Notes under the pieces: model-generated
Told to the model about the DNA's origin: nothing
Seen by the model: the letters and a program-made list of their open reading frames with translations, nothing else
Databases searched by the model: none
In this document: piece by piece, positions 36,087-44,988 of the stretch
How positions within the stretch are numbered: position 1 is the stretch's first letter
Layout of the letters: each line of letters begins with the position of its first letter
DNA from: Ferrimonas marina
Lineage (GTDB): Bacteria > Pseudomonadota > Gammaproteobacteria > Enterobacterales > Shewanellaceae
NCBI RefSeq assembly: GCF_900129905.1
Contig: NZ_FQXG01000001.1
Location: 372,001 to 436,000 of the forward strand
DNA length: 64,000 nt
Direction of reading: 5' to 3'
Made by a program: the position numbers and the translations under genes

Positions 36087-36698
36087 TTATTTGAGCGCAG
36101 TGCCCAAAACCTGCAGGTAAGCGATCAGGGCATCCATCTCGGTCTTACCCACCACGCTTTCGGCGTCTTTCTTGATCGCTTCGTCGTCACCATAAGGTAC
36201 GCCGAAGTTGTCACGGAAGATCGTCAGCTTGCGCACGGTGTGCTTGCCATCGAGCACGTTGTCCTCAAGCCAGGGGAAGCCCGGCATGTTGGACTCCGGC
36301 ACAACGGCACGGGGATCGATCAGGTGAACCCGGTGCCACTCGTCGGAGTAGCGACCGCCGACCCGGGCCAGGTCCGGACCGGTACGCTTGGAGCCCCACA
36401 GGAAGGGGTGTTCCCAAACGCTTTCACCGGCCACGGAGTAGTGACCGTAGCGCTCGGTTTCAGCACGGAAGGGACGGATCATCTGGCTGTGGCAGTTGGC
36501 ACAACCTTCGCGGATGTAGATATCACGGCCTTCCATCTGCAGCGCGGTGTAGGGCTTGAGGCCATCCACCGGCTGAGTGGTTTCGTCCTGGTAGATCAGC
36601 GGAACAATCTCAGCGATGCCACCAAAGCTGATGGCGATCACGGTGAAGATCGCCAGCAGACCGACGTTCTTTTCTACGATTTCGTGGGAGAATTTCAT
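36087..36698 (-). CDS. ccoO: cbb3 oxidase monohaem subunit CcoO
   Basis: 203 residues; one N-terminal helix anchors the protein, and the haem site is CANCH near residue 67 in [15 protein letters not shown], a hallmark of CcoO. Ends 11 bases before ccoQ. Confidence 0.96.
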   Translation of the reverse strand: MKFSHEIVEKNVGLLAIFTVIAISFGGIAEIVPLIYQDETTQPVDGLKPYTALQMEGRDIYIREGCANCHSQMIRPFRAETERYGHYSVAGESVWEHPFLWGSKRTGPDLARVGGRYSDEWHRVHLIDPRAVVPESNMPGFPWLEDNVLDGKHTVRKLTIFRDNFGVPYGDDEAIKKDAESVVGKTEMDALIAYLQVLGTALK

Positions 36699-36710
36699 CC
36701 TGTCTGCTCC

Positions 36711-38144
36711 TTATGCGGCCTGAGGAGCGGGCTCTTCCGCCACGCTGGTTTTTGGTGCTGTGATGGTGCGATAGACGTTGTAGGCCATCAGGAACATCCC
36801 CAGCAGGAAGAAGCAGCCACCGATAAAGCGCACGAAGTAGAACGGGTAGGACGCAGACAGCGCTTCAACGAAGCTGTAGGTCAGGGTGCCGTCGGCATTC
36901 ACCGCGCGCCACATCAGACCCTGCATCACACCGGAGATCCACATCGCCACGATGTACAGTACGGTACCGATGGTGGCCAACCAGAAGTGGGCGTTGATCA
37001 GCTTGATGGAGTACATCTGCTTCTGACCGAACAGGATCGGGATCAGGTGGTAAAGCGAACCGATGGAGACCATGGCTACCCAACCCAGGGCACCGGAGTG
37101 CACGTGACCAACAGTCCAGTCGGTGTAGTGGGACAGCGCGTTTACAGTCTTGATGGACATCATCGGGCCTTCGAAGGTGGACATACCGTAGAAGGAGAGG
37201 GAGACCACCAGGAAGCGCAGGATCGGGTCGGTACGCAGCTTATGCCAGGCACCGGACAGGGTCATGATGCCGTTAATCATGCCACCCCAGGAGGGGGCAA
37301 ACAGCACCAATGACATCACCATCCCCAGCGACTGGGTCCAGTCGGGCAGGGCGGTGTAATGCAGGTGGTGCGGCCCGGCCCAGATGTAGAGGGAGATCAG
37401 GGCCCAGAAGTGGACGATGGAGAGGCGGTAGGAGTACACCGGCCGCTCGGCCTGTTTCGGCACAAAGTAGTACATCATCCCAAGGAAGCCTGCCGTTAGC
37501 AGGAAGCCCACCGCGTTATGCCCATACCACCATTGCACCATGGCATCCACGGCCCCGGCATAGATGGAATAGGACTTCCACATGTGCACCGGAACGGACA
37601 TGGAGTTGACGATGTGCAGCACCGCCACGGTGATGATAAAGGCACCGAAGAACCAGTTGGCCACGTAGATGTGGCTGGTTTTACGCTTGATGATGGTGCC
37701 AAAGAACACCAGCGCGTAACTGACCCACACCACCGTAATGGCGATCTTAATGGGCCACTCCAGCTCGGCGTATTCCTTACTGGTGCTGATCCCCAGCGGC
37801 AGGGTAATGGCGGCAGCCAGAATGATCGCCTGCCAACCCCAGAAGGTGAAGCCAGCCAGCTTGTCGGAGAACAGCCGGGTCTGACAGGTCCGCTGTACCA
37901 CGTAGTAAGAGGTGGCAAACAGCGCACTGGTGCCAAAGGCAAAGATCACGGCGTTGGTGTGTAGCGGACGGAGGCGGCTGTAAGTCAGCCAAGGGGTGTC
38001 GAAGTTCAAGGCGGGCCAGATCAGCTGGGCGGCGATCAACACCCCCACAGCCATGCCGACGATGCCCCAAACCACGGTCATAACGGCAAACTGGCGGACA
38101 ACCTTGTAGTTGTAGTCAGCAGGCCCTTGAGAGGTTAGGTTCAT
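36711..38144 (-). CDS. ccoN: cbb3 oxidase catalytic subunit CcoN
   Basis: 477 residues and about twelve helices; reduces oxygen at a haem b3-CuB centre with high affinity. Conserved histidines are visible in [28 protein letters not shown] and [14 protein letters not shown]. The start [16 protein letters not shown] at 38144 matches homologues; an in-frame ATG 18 bases upstream is possible. Leads ccoNOQP under the FNR-type boxes. Confidence 0.96.
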   Translation of the reverse strand: MNLTSQGPADYNYKVVRQFAVMTVVWGIVGMAVGVLIAAQLIWPALNFDTPWLTYSRLRPLHTNAVIFAFGTSALFATSYYVVQRTCQTRLFSDKLAGFTFWGWQAIILAAAITLPLGISTSKEYAELEWPIKIAITVVWVSYALVFFGTIIKRKTSHIYVANWFFGAFIITVAVLHIVNSMSVPVHMWKSYSIYAGAVDAMVQWWYGHNAVGFLLTAGFLGMMYYFVPKQAERPVYSYRLSIVHFWALISLYIWAGPHHLHYTALPDWTQSLGMVMSLVLFAPSWGGMINGIMTLSGAWHKLRTDPILRFLVVSLSFYGMSTFEGPMMSIKTVNALSHYTDWTVGHVHSGALGWVAMVSIGSLYHLIPILFGQKQMYSIKLINAHFWLATIGTVLYIVAMWISGVMQGLMWRAVNADGTLTYSFVEALSASYPFYFVRFIGGCFFLLGMFLMAYNVYRTITAPKTSVAEEPAPQAA

Positions 38145-38223
38145 AGTGTGCTTCCACTGCATTTTTGCTTTTTGTCACAGGGGCATCAACGTACACTGGG
38201 TACGGGATCACCCCGCCTGAAAC

Positions 38224-38237
38224 GTGATACGCATCAA
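38224..38237. promoter_or_regulatory. FNR-type box 1
   Basis: GTGAT-ACGC-ATCAA, one mismatch to TTGAT-N4-ATCAA, about 86 bases upstream of the ccoN start. Confidence 0.65.
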
Positions 38238-38253
38238 GGCACCGCCATGATAC

Positions 38254-38267
38254 TTGAAGCCCATCAA
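38254..38267. promoter_or_regulatory. FNR-type box 2
   Basis: TTGAA-GCCC-ATCAA, one mismatch to consensus; centre 30 bases from box 1, close to three helical turns. Confidence 0.6.
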
Positions 38268-38296
38268 AAAACCCAACCAAAAGGCCAACTGGATCT

Positions 38297-38310
38297 TTGA
38301 TCCGGATCAA
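38297..38310. promoter_or_regulatory. FNR box 3, perfect consensus
   Basis: TTGAT-CCGG-ATCAA exactly matches the FNR consensus. It lies about 60 bases before the divergent lipoprotein gene and 43 bases (centre to centre) from box 2. Confidence 0.85.
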
Positions 38311-38368
38311 ACCTTTGTGAAAGGGTTTGTGATGGGTCAAAAAACTCAATTGCTGAAAGATCAATAAG

Positions 38369-38824
38369 ATGAGAAAAGCCCTCCTGCTGACTGCCGCGTT
38401 CGCTGTCACCGCCTGCCAACCCGATCTCACTCAAAAGGCCGAGCTCGCTGAGAAGGCTGAGCACCAACCAAATGGTAAAGCAGCAACGGGCCTGTGTGAT
38501 TTTTACCAGGGTCCCTGTCCGGGCAGCGCCGATGGCAGCCTGGTAATGACTCCGGCCCACGCCCCCAGCGAACGGCCACTGTCATTGTCGCTCAATCTGC
38601 CGGACGGTGAGCAGGTGCAAAGTGCCCGTATCGAGGGCCGCGACATGTTTATGGGGGTGATCCCGGTGCGCTTCGATGACAGTGGCGAGGCGGAGGTGAT
38701 CTACGGCAGCTGTGCCTCGGGTTACATGGTGTGGCGCCTCTGGGTGACCAGCGAAGATAAAGACGGCACCGAGATCACCCGCTATTTCGATTGGCTGGCG
38801 GACAGCACCAAGCCAGCGTCTTAA
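38369..38824 (+). CDS. Putative lipoprotein divergent from ccoN
   Basis: 151 residues. The lipobox VTAC places the lipidated cysteine at residue 16. The mature part has a cysteine pair (CDFYQGPCPG) and a beta-rich region ending YFDWLADS. I do not recognise a named family. Sharing the FNR-box region with ccoN suggests micro-aerobic induction and perhaps a role in oxidase maturation or copper binding; this is inference only. Confidence 0.7.
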   Translation: MRKALLLTAAFAVTACQPDLTQKAELAEKAEHQPNGKAATGLCDFYQGPCPGSADGSLVMTPAHAPSERPLSLSLNLPDGEQVQSARIEGRDMFMGVIPVRFDDSGEAEVIYGSCASGYMVWRLWVTSEDKDGTEITRYFDWLADSTKPAS

Positions 38825-38851
38825 TCGTTACCTCTGGCAGCGGCCAACGGC

Positions 38852-38865
38852 TGGTAGCGATAACA
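38852..38865. promoter_or_regulatory. LacI-type operator, receptor distal site
   Basis: TGGTAGCGATAACA, one mismatch to the TGTTAGCGATAACA copy upstream of the lactonase gene. Confidence 0.55.
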
Positions 38866-39184
38866 TTGAGTAGTGCTAATGTGACTTCTCTCTGTTGCCC
38901 AATCCTTATCGTCCCAACCTCTTAAATGCCGGCACCGTCCTGGTGCAATCCGCTAAGACTGCGCAATCAACAGACTCTTCAATTCCTAACAAGCAGACAA
39001 GGCAATAGTGCAGGCCTGCTTTTGACACTCCGGCTACAAAACGCATAAAAACAGCGACTTATTGGAACTCGTGCCTTGTTGCCAGTGTTATTAAATTCCT
39101 TCTGGGCTGTCTGATAATTCGTCAAATGTTGCCGATAGGTTGCACTGCCCCATAGTGGCTGCTAGGTTGGCCACAGTGGTGCAA

Positions 39185-39198
39185 AGTTAACGCTAACA
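39185..39198. promoter_or_regulatory. LacI-type operator, receptor proximal site
   Basis: AGTTAACGCTAACA matches TGTTAnCGnTAACA except at base 1. It lies 71 bases before the receptor start, so the receptor probably belongs to the xylan/xylose regulon. Confidence 0.65.
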
Positions 39199-39268
39199 TT
39201 CTAGGTGCAGTGGTGTTGGTGTGAAGCAGTAAGGGAACCACGGACACTAATAAGAACCCGGAGGATCA

Positions 39269-42214
39269 ATGAAGATCGCAACCAAGCCGACTGCCCTGGC
39301 CATCGCTGTTGCCTCTACCTTGAGCTACGCCCCCGTAGCGGTGCAGGCCGAAGAAGAGCAAGCAGAAAACCCTGAAGTGATTGAGGTCCGCGGTATCCGC
39401 GGCAGTCTGTCACGAGCACAAGACATCAAACGCAGCTCTGACGGGGTGGTGGATGCCATCTCGGCGGAGGACATCGGTAAATTCCCCGACACCAACCTGG
39501 CGGAGTCGCTGCAGCGGATCACCGGTGTCTCCATCGACCGTAAGAACGGCGAAGGCAACCAGATCACCGTACGGGGTTTTGGCCCCAGCTTTAACCTGGT
39601 CACCCTCAATGGCCGCTCCATGCCGTTTGCCGACTCTCCAAAGCAGGAGGGGGCGGGCGGCACACAAAATCGCAGCTTCAACTTTGAGCAGATCGCCTCT
39701 GAATCCGTCAGCGGTGTGAATGTCTACAAGACCGGCAAGGCCAACATCGCCTCAGGCGGTATCGGTGCCACGGTGGACATCACCACCGCCAAACCCTTTG
39801 ATTACGATGGCTTCAAGTCCGCCTTCAGCCTGAAAGGGATCCACGACTCCACGGTGGAGCAGGGTGATGACATCACCCCGGAGATCAGCGGCATGATCTC
39901 CTCCACCTTCCTGGATAATCGCTTGGGTGTTTTGGCGGCTTACTCCTACTCCGGCCGTGACAGCCGTCAGGAGATCATCGCCACCGACGGCTGGCTGTCG
40001 CAAACCGAGAACTGCGAGCTGGGCTTTACCACCAGCCTCTGTCAGGGCGGCAATGTTATCGACGACAGCGCCAACACCAACCGCTATGGCACCATCTGGC
40101 TGCCTCAGAACTACAACATGGACGTCAGTAACCATGAACGGGTTCGCCAAAACGCCCAGCTGGTGCTGCAGTTTGCCCCGACCGACAACCTGGTCGCCTC
40201 GGTGGACTACTTCTACAGCGAATATGAAGACACCATCGAGCGCTACCAGACCGCGCACTGGTTTGGGAACTGGGTGACTGGCGCCACCGATCAGAACGGC
40301 ACCATCACCCGCATCGTTAACGGCGCCGGTGGTACTGACTTTATCGGCTACTACGATGAGCCCCGCACCGAGAACGATTCCGTCGGCTTGAACCTGGACT
40401 GGACCATCAACGACGCCTGGAGTGTGCGGCTCGATTACCATCACTCTGTCTCCCACGCTCAGCCGGATGGCAACCTCAGTGAGCAATCGATCCTGCTGAC
40501 CAACGCCGACTTCTTCTGTGCCACCTACGAGCAGTGCTATGCCGGCCAGTTCACCGTGGATTATGGCCAGGGTACCGATCTGCCGGTGCTCAATGACCCG
40601 GCGCAGTGGGCGGCGGCAGGCTTTGATGGCTATGTGCACTACCTCTACGACGGCGCGGTGAAAACCCAGGATCCCTACGAGCTGGCCAGCATCGGCGGCA
40701 ACCTGGTGATCGGCCGAGGTAACGAGGTGGAGAACACCATCGACCAGCTCAAGCTGGACTTTACCTGGGAAAACCTGGGCGGCGGCATGCTGGCCAGCGT
40801 CGACTTCGGTGCCAGCTACGTGGATTTCCAGTACGACACCACCTGGCGGATGAACATGACCACCCTGGGCCGTGCCTGGAACCCCAGCGTGGATCAGCTC
40901 AACCTGGTGGGTCGTGGTGACGTCGGCGGCGACTTCTCCGGCAGCAGCTCGCTATTTCCCTATTTTGTCGAGTTCGATGTCGGCAGCATGTACAACCAGA
41001 TCCGCGATGAGTACGGCTTTACCTTCAATCCGGAGGTGTACAACAGCGTCAACGAGGAGACCACCGCGGCCTATGTGATGGCCAACCTGCAGGCGGACCT
41101 GTTGGATATGCCGCTGAACATCGTCGCCGGTCTGCGCTATGAGACCACCGACGTAACCGGTGAAACCCGTCAGGTGACCCCCTATGCCCTGCGCTACGAG
41201 AGCTTGACCGAGTTGCGCCCGCAGTTCGATGCGGAGCCGGTGTTCGGTGCCTCGTCTCTGGAGGGGGATTACGACTACCTGCTGCCCTCGCTGGATATCA
41301 GCTGGGAGGCGGTGGATGATCTGCTGCTGCGCTTCTCTGCCGGCCGCAGCCTGACCCGGACCGATCTGACCGCACTGCGTCCAGCAGTGAGCATCGCCAA
41401 CTCCCGTCCGTCCGGCCCGTACCTGGCCTACCAGGGCAACGCCAACCTCAAGCCCTACGTCTCTGACAACTTGGACTTGTCGGTGGAGTGGTATTACGCC
41501 CCGGCCAGCTATGCGGCTGTCAGCTACTTCCATAAGTGGGTAGACAACTACATCTCCAACGAGACCACCACGGGCCTGCTCTACAACGCTGATGGCGTGG
41601 CCTATACCGATCCCTCCCAGGGTGACCTGGTTCCGGATGGCTCCAACGCCAATGGCTGTCCGGAGTCCGGTCTGGACGACCCCATCTGTGATGGCACCGT
41701 TGTGCCCAACTCGCCGGACATCACCTGGCAGATCACCACGCCGGTGAACAAGGAGTCTGCCGAGGTGTACGGGGTGGAACTGGCACTGCAGCATATGTTT
41801 GCCGATACCGGCTTCGGTGTTCAGGCCAACTACACCCTGGTGGATGGTGACGTGGACTACGACGTGGACAGCGTCGAGGAGCAAAACGCCCTGACTGGCT
41901 TGAGCGATTCCGCCAACCTGGTGGCCTTCTACGACAAGCACGGTTTCCAGGTGCGGTTGGCCTACAACTGGCGGGACAAGTTCCTGGCCGCCACCGACCA
42001 GCTGCGTGCTCCGAATGAGCCGGTGTTTACCGAGGAGTACGGCCAGCTGGATGCCAACGTCAGCTATGACATCACCGAGCACTTCACCGTGTTCCTGGAG
42101 GGTCTCAACCTGACCGACGAAACCTTCCGTCAGCACGGCCGCTACGAGAACCAGTTGGTGAGCGCGCAAACCTTCGGGCCGCGTTACACCTTCGGGGTAC
42201 GCGCTACCTTCTAA
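39269..42214 (+). CDS. TonB-dependent outer-membrane receptor, probable xylo-oligosaccharide importer
   Basis: 981 residues. Signal peptide to about residue 28 (VAVQA). The TonB box region is VIEVRGIRGSLSRAQDIKR, followed by the plug (FPDTNLAESLQRITGVSIDR, GNQITVRGFGP) and a long barrel ending GPRYTFGVRATF with the terminal phenylalanine. It belongs to the large receptor subgroup (TIGR01782 type) used for carbohydrates by marine gammaproteobacteria and Caulobacter. The substrate is inferred: operator copies like those of the xylanase operon lie upstream. AGGAGG-like GGAGG precedes ATG 39269. Confidence 0.88.
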   Translation: MKIATKPTALAIAVASTLSYAPVAVQAEEEQAENPEVIEVRGIRGSLSRAQDIKRSSDGVVDAISAEDIGKFPDTNLAESLQRITGVSIDRKNGEGNQITVRGFGPSFNLVTLNGRSMPFADSPKQEGAGGTQNRSFNFEQIASESVSGVNVYKTGKANIASGGIGATVDITTAKPFDYDGFKSAFSLKGIHDSTVEQGDDITPEISGMISSTFLDNRLGVLAAYSYSGRDSRQEIIATDGWLSQTENCELGFTTSLCQGGNVIDDSANTNRYGTIWLPQNYNMDVSNHERVRQNAQLVLQFAPTDNLVASVDYFYSEYEDTIERYQTAHWFGNWVTGATDQNGTITRIVNGAGGTDFIGYYDEPRTENDSVGLNLDWTINDAWSVRLDYHHSVSHAQPDGNLSEQSILLTNADFFCATYEQCYAGQFTVDYGQGTDLPVLNDPAQWAAAGFDGYVHYLYDGAVKTQDPYELASIGGNLVIGRGNEVENTIDQLKLDFTWENLGGGMLASVDFGASYVDFQYDTTWRMNMTTLGRAWNPSVDQLNLVGRGDVGGDFSGSSSLFPYFVEFDVGSMYNQIRDEYGFTFNPEVYNSVNEETTAAYVMANLQADLLDMPLNIVAGLRYETTDVTGETRQVTPYALRYESLTELRPQFDAEPVFGASSLEGDYDYLLPSLDISWEAVDDLLLRFSAGRSLTRTDLTALRPAVSIANSRPSGPYLAYQGNANLKPYVSDNLDLSVEWYYAPASYAAVSYFHKWVDNYISNETTTGLLYNADGVAYTDPSQGDLVPDGSNANGCPESGLDDPICDGTVVPNSPDITWQITTPVNKESAEVYGVELALQHMFADTGFGVQANYTLVDGDVDYDVDSVEEQNALTGLSDSANLVAFYDKHGFQVRLAYNWRDKFLAATDQLRAPNEPVFTEEYGQLDANVSYDITEHFTVFLEGLNLTDETFRQHGRYENQLVSAQTFGPRYTFGVRATF

Positions 42215-42236
42215 CGGCCAACTGGCTCAAAATGAC

Positions 42237-42267
42237 AAAGCGCCAGCACCCATGTGCTGGCGCTTTT
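42237..42267. terminator. Bidirectional terminator after the receptor gene
   Basis: AAAGCGCCAGCAC-CCAT-GTGCTGGCGCTTTT between convergent genes. Confidence 0.92.
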
Positions 42268-42268
42268 A

Positions 42269-42996
42269 TCATTCTTTCGTTGACTGATTCCGTTGTCCGC
42301 GACAGACAAGAACTGCATAGCCAAATCCAAGCACCGCCAACACCAACACCAGGTGCTGCTCTGCACCAGAGTCGGCAAAGCCAGGCTCAGAGGCCAGCGT
42401 ATAAAAGCTGGCGTTGATGGCGGCGTGCACCATGGCAACGCTCCAAAGATCCCCACGACTCCACCACCAAAGCGCACAAAGCAAACCATTGGCGCCGATC
42501 AGCAACAGCAAAAGCCAACCGGCCTGAGTCCCCAGTAAGGCAAACTTTGGCAGGTGCCAACCAGTCCAGATAACACCTGTGAAAATAAGCGCTTTAGCCG
42601 GTGTACTGGCTTGGCCGAAGTAGCGCAGCAGCCAGTGGCGCCAGCCTATCTCCTCCCACAGGGCGACCAGAAATAGCTGAGTCAGCCAAGTTTGCGTCAA
42701 CAGCCAAAACCAATGGCTGTCGGCTGTCTGGCCGCCACAGCCAGACCCAATCCGGCGCAGAGGGGCAAACTGAGCAGAGAGAGCCAGGTCGCGCGGTTGC
42801 ACTGAACTAAAGCTGAAAGCGAGAAGCCGGAAAGGGGAGTGAGCAGGGCTGCCAGGGTGGGGCCCAGTGCCACCAGTAGGGTGGTCACATGATTTGGTAA
42901 TCCAAGCAGGCTGCCGCCAGCCCAGGCCAGCCAGCTGGCCCCGAAGGCGATGAGGCAAAACCTTGTTGGCGGGCGAGCGCCGAAGGGGAGGCGCAT
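42269..42996 (-). pseudogene. CPBP-family intramembrane metalloprotease, frameshifted
   Basis: The N-terminal half (from MRLPFGARPPTRF at 42996) runs to a stop at 42697, while the C-terminal half continues in another frame to 42269. That half has the CPBP/Abi motifs EEIGWR, WHLPKF and HAAIN. Joined, they make one membrane protease of about 240 residues. The two frames meet near 42720-42735, at a GACAGCC-GACAGCC tandem repeat; one additional copy would restore the frame. It may be a pseudogene, a phase-variable gene or a sequencing error. Members of the family cleave prenylated proteins or serve in bacteriocin immunity. Confidence 0.75.
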
Positions 42997-43087
42997 AAGA
43001 CATTCCTTGATGGCGACAGGTTGATCCTAAGTCACCATCATGAATTGGCCTCAAGCCTTTGTAAAACAACCTAGTCTTTGTACAAAG

Positions 43088-44278
43088 CTACTGAGCCAGT
43101 GAGACCTGGGCATGCTGCCAGTTAGGCTGATCAATCTCCGCCAGCCAGCGCTTGAGGATCTCAGGTTGCGCTTCCACCCGGCTGTCGCCCCAGTAGCCTG
43201 AAGCATAAGGCGGTGCCCACAGGCCCTGGTCGTCCCAGCGTACGTTGATGTAAGCCACGGCACGGATCTGGGCCTGGTGCTCGGCGATATAGTCAAAGAA
43301 AGGCTGGTACCACAACTGCCAGATCTGCTCGGCACTGAGCGTATGGTTTGCCTTAGCAGCGGGTCCGTCGATTACCGGGCCAATGTTGGCACGGGTGAGC
43401 TCACGCAGATCAAAGCCCTGTGGGGCTGACTCGGCAATCATCACCGGCTTGTTCCGTGCCGCGGCAAAGGTCAGTAGCTCGTCCGCCAGGGCACGTTGGC
43501 TGGAGCTGCCGCCAAAGCCCTGTTGTTCCGGGGGCAGGAACCAGGACAGGCCGACCCAATCCACCACATCGTTGCCGGGGTACCAGCCATCCACCGCCTG
43601 GAAGCCGCCGTCGATCACCTCATCCGCCGGCGAGCTACTGCCTTGCCAGACGATATCCACGTTGTCAGCCTGGGCGCGAACCCCAATCGCAATACGGCGA
43701 AAGGCCGCTTTGTAACGTTCCTGGTTGGCATAACCAAGGTTCCAGCTGCCATCAAACTCGTAGCCAATGCGCAGCAGCACGGGCGAGGGGTGTTGAGCGA
43801 TAAAGCGGCCGAGCTTGTCGATCTCAGCATCAAAATCCCCTCGGTCGATCTGCGCCAGGCCATCAGCCAGGTTGCCTTCATCCAGGCTCAAGCCCAGGGA
43901 GAGAAGTGAGCCGGGATACTGTTGAGACGTGATATAGGCGTTGGTTTGACCACCGCCCCAGTCGGCAAAGGCCTGGACGCCCTGTTCCTCGTTATCCCAT
44001 CCCAGGCCGCCAAACACCTGGTTGTTGGCATCGCGCAGGGCATAGAAATTCAGATAGGTGGTGACTCCGCCGGGCATTGGGCAGCAGTTGCTGCCGCTAT
44101 AGCCGGTAAGCGCATCCCAGTCTTGGCCTACCAGTAACCAGCGCTTACCCGGCTCCGGCATGGCTTTAAGTGGGACGTTTGGCTCTGCAGTGACGGTACA
44201 GGCGGCTTGAAAAAGCAATGCACTTAACAGCAGGGCACTCAACAGCAAGGCGCTTAATCGCAAGGCGGGGGTCTTCAT
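43088..44278 (-). CDS. GH26 beta-1,3-xylanase homologue A
   Basis: 396 residues, exported: a signal sequence built on repeated LSALL units, with a possible lipidation cysteine at 27. The body follows the marine GH26 beta-1,3-xylanases: LLVGQDWDAL, GVTTYL, LRIGYEFDGSWN (acid/base candidate Glu174), WYPGNDVVDWVGLSWF, KPVMIAESAPQG (nucleophile candidate Glu283), and GYWGDSRVEAQPEILKRW near the end. It would cut beta-1,3-xylan, a wall polymer of some green and red algae. Last gene of a three-gene operon; its ATG overlaps the stop of the dioxygenase gene. Mannanase activity is a less likely alternative. Confidence 0.8.
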   Translation of the reverse strand: MKTPALRLSALLLSALLLSALLFQAACTVTAEPNVPLKAMPEPGKRWLLVGQDWDALTGYSGSNCCPMPGGVTTYLNFYALRDANNQVFGGLGWDNEEQGVQAFADWGGGQTNAYITSQQYPGSLLSLGLSLDEGNLADGLAQIDRGDFDAEIDKLGRFIAQHPSPVLLRIGYEFDGSWNLGYANQERYKAAFRRIAIGVRAQADNVDIVWQGSSSPADEVIDGGFQAVDGWYPGNDVVDWVGLSWFLPPEQQGFGGSSSQRALADELLTFAAARNKPVMIAESAPQGFDLRELTRANIGPVIDGPAAKANHTLSAEQIWQLWYQPFFDYIAEHQAQIRAVAYINVRWDDQGLWAPPYASGYWGDSRVEAQPEILKRWLAEIDQPNWQHAQVSLAQ

Positions 44279-44982
44279 GCCAATCCCCGCTGCTCCACCA
44301 CCTCTTCGGTAGAAAAGCGATAGCGCATGTTGCAGTAGACGCAGACATCGGTGATGTCTTCTGGGGTACCCGCCGGTGCCGCTCGATAGTTGGTGGAGCT
44401 GCGATGTTGCTGGACCGGCTGTACCCGGTGCCAGGTGTGGCCGTGCAGCAGAACCAGGGTGCCGCGTTTTGGTCGCAGGGTCACCTGATCGGCAAAGTCT
44501 TGATCCGTGGGTCCGGCTGGGAGCTCACCCCGTCGATGGGAACCTGGCACCACCTGGGTGTAACCGCCGATGGCGTCGGTAATATCCGCGGTATAGACCA
44601 GACGATTGAGGTTAAAGTGCGCCTGGTCCTCCGGCGGGCAGTCCTGGTGCCAGGCCTGTCCCTTGCTCCCCGGCGGTGACCACATCACCATGCAGTATTG
44701 TGGGCCCCAACCCGACCCCAATATCGCCTCGGTCAGCTGGCTCAGACGCGGATCCTGACCCACCTCATCAAACAACTCCTGGCCCTCTCGCAAAGGGAAC
44801 CAGGGCACCACTTCGACGTCAGATTTGTCCAGGAACTCTTGGTTAAACAGCACCTCTGGCCCGGCGTTAAAGTGTGTTTGGATGGCGCTGTCATAGCGGG
44901 CCATCAACTGGGGATCAAAGAAGTTCTCGATTACCAGGTAGCCCTGCTGCCAGAATCGTTTTGCCAATGCGTGATAATCCAT
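44275..44982 (-). CDS. Phytanoyl-CoA dioxygenase (PhyH) family protein
   Basis: 235 residues, no signal peptide, so cytoplasmic. The Fe(II) site is His112 and Asp114 in WHQDCPP, with a distal histidine in LLHGHTWHRV (His182 or 185) and an arginine near 195-200 for 2-oxoglutarate. Its substrate is unknown. It sits between two xylanase genes, starting six bases after the first and overlapping the second, so a role in handling an imported algal sugar or a modified xylo-oligosaccharide is plausible but unproven. Confidence 0.82.
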   Translation of the reverse strand: MDYHALAKRFWQQGYLVIENFFDPQLMARYDSAIQTHFNAGPEVLFNQEFLDKSDVEVVPWFPLREGQELFDEVGQDPRLSQLTEAILGSGWGPQYCMVMWSPPGSKGQAWHQDCPPEDQAHFNLNRLVYTADITDAIGGYTQVVPGSHRRGELPAGPTDQDFADQVTLRPKRGTLVLLHGHTWHRVQPVQQHRSSTNYRAAPAGTPEDITDVCVYCNMRYRFSTEEVVEQRGLA

Positions 44983-44988
44983 GATCTT

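Larger units (their letters stand above)
38825..39268. other. 444-base regulatory region upstream of the TonB receptor
   Basis: No credible gene. It contains two near-palindromes of the locus-wide operator (described separately) and a GCAGGCCTGC palindrome at 39010-39019. Promoter boxes could not be fixed. Confidence 0.6.

Noticed and set aside
39010-39019. GCAGGCCTGC palindrome with following T residues as a terminator
   Set aside because: It is about 190 bases from the nearest upstream gene and the stem is short with no loop.
40952-42169. 405-codon frame antisense to the TonB receptor gene
   Set aside because: The receptor is complete on the other strand and this frame has no start signal or domain.
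42596-42760. Programmed -1 frameshifting in the CPBP gene
   Set aside because: No slippery heptamer or downstream pseudoknot was seen; a mutation or slippage at the 7-base repeat is simpler.
44149-44278. Repeated LSALL coding units as a repeat-expansion virulence feature
   Set aside because: They lie inside an ordinary hydrophobic signal sequence where such repeats are common.
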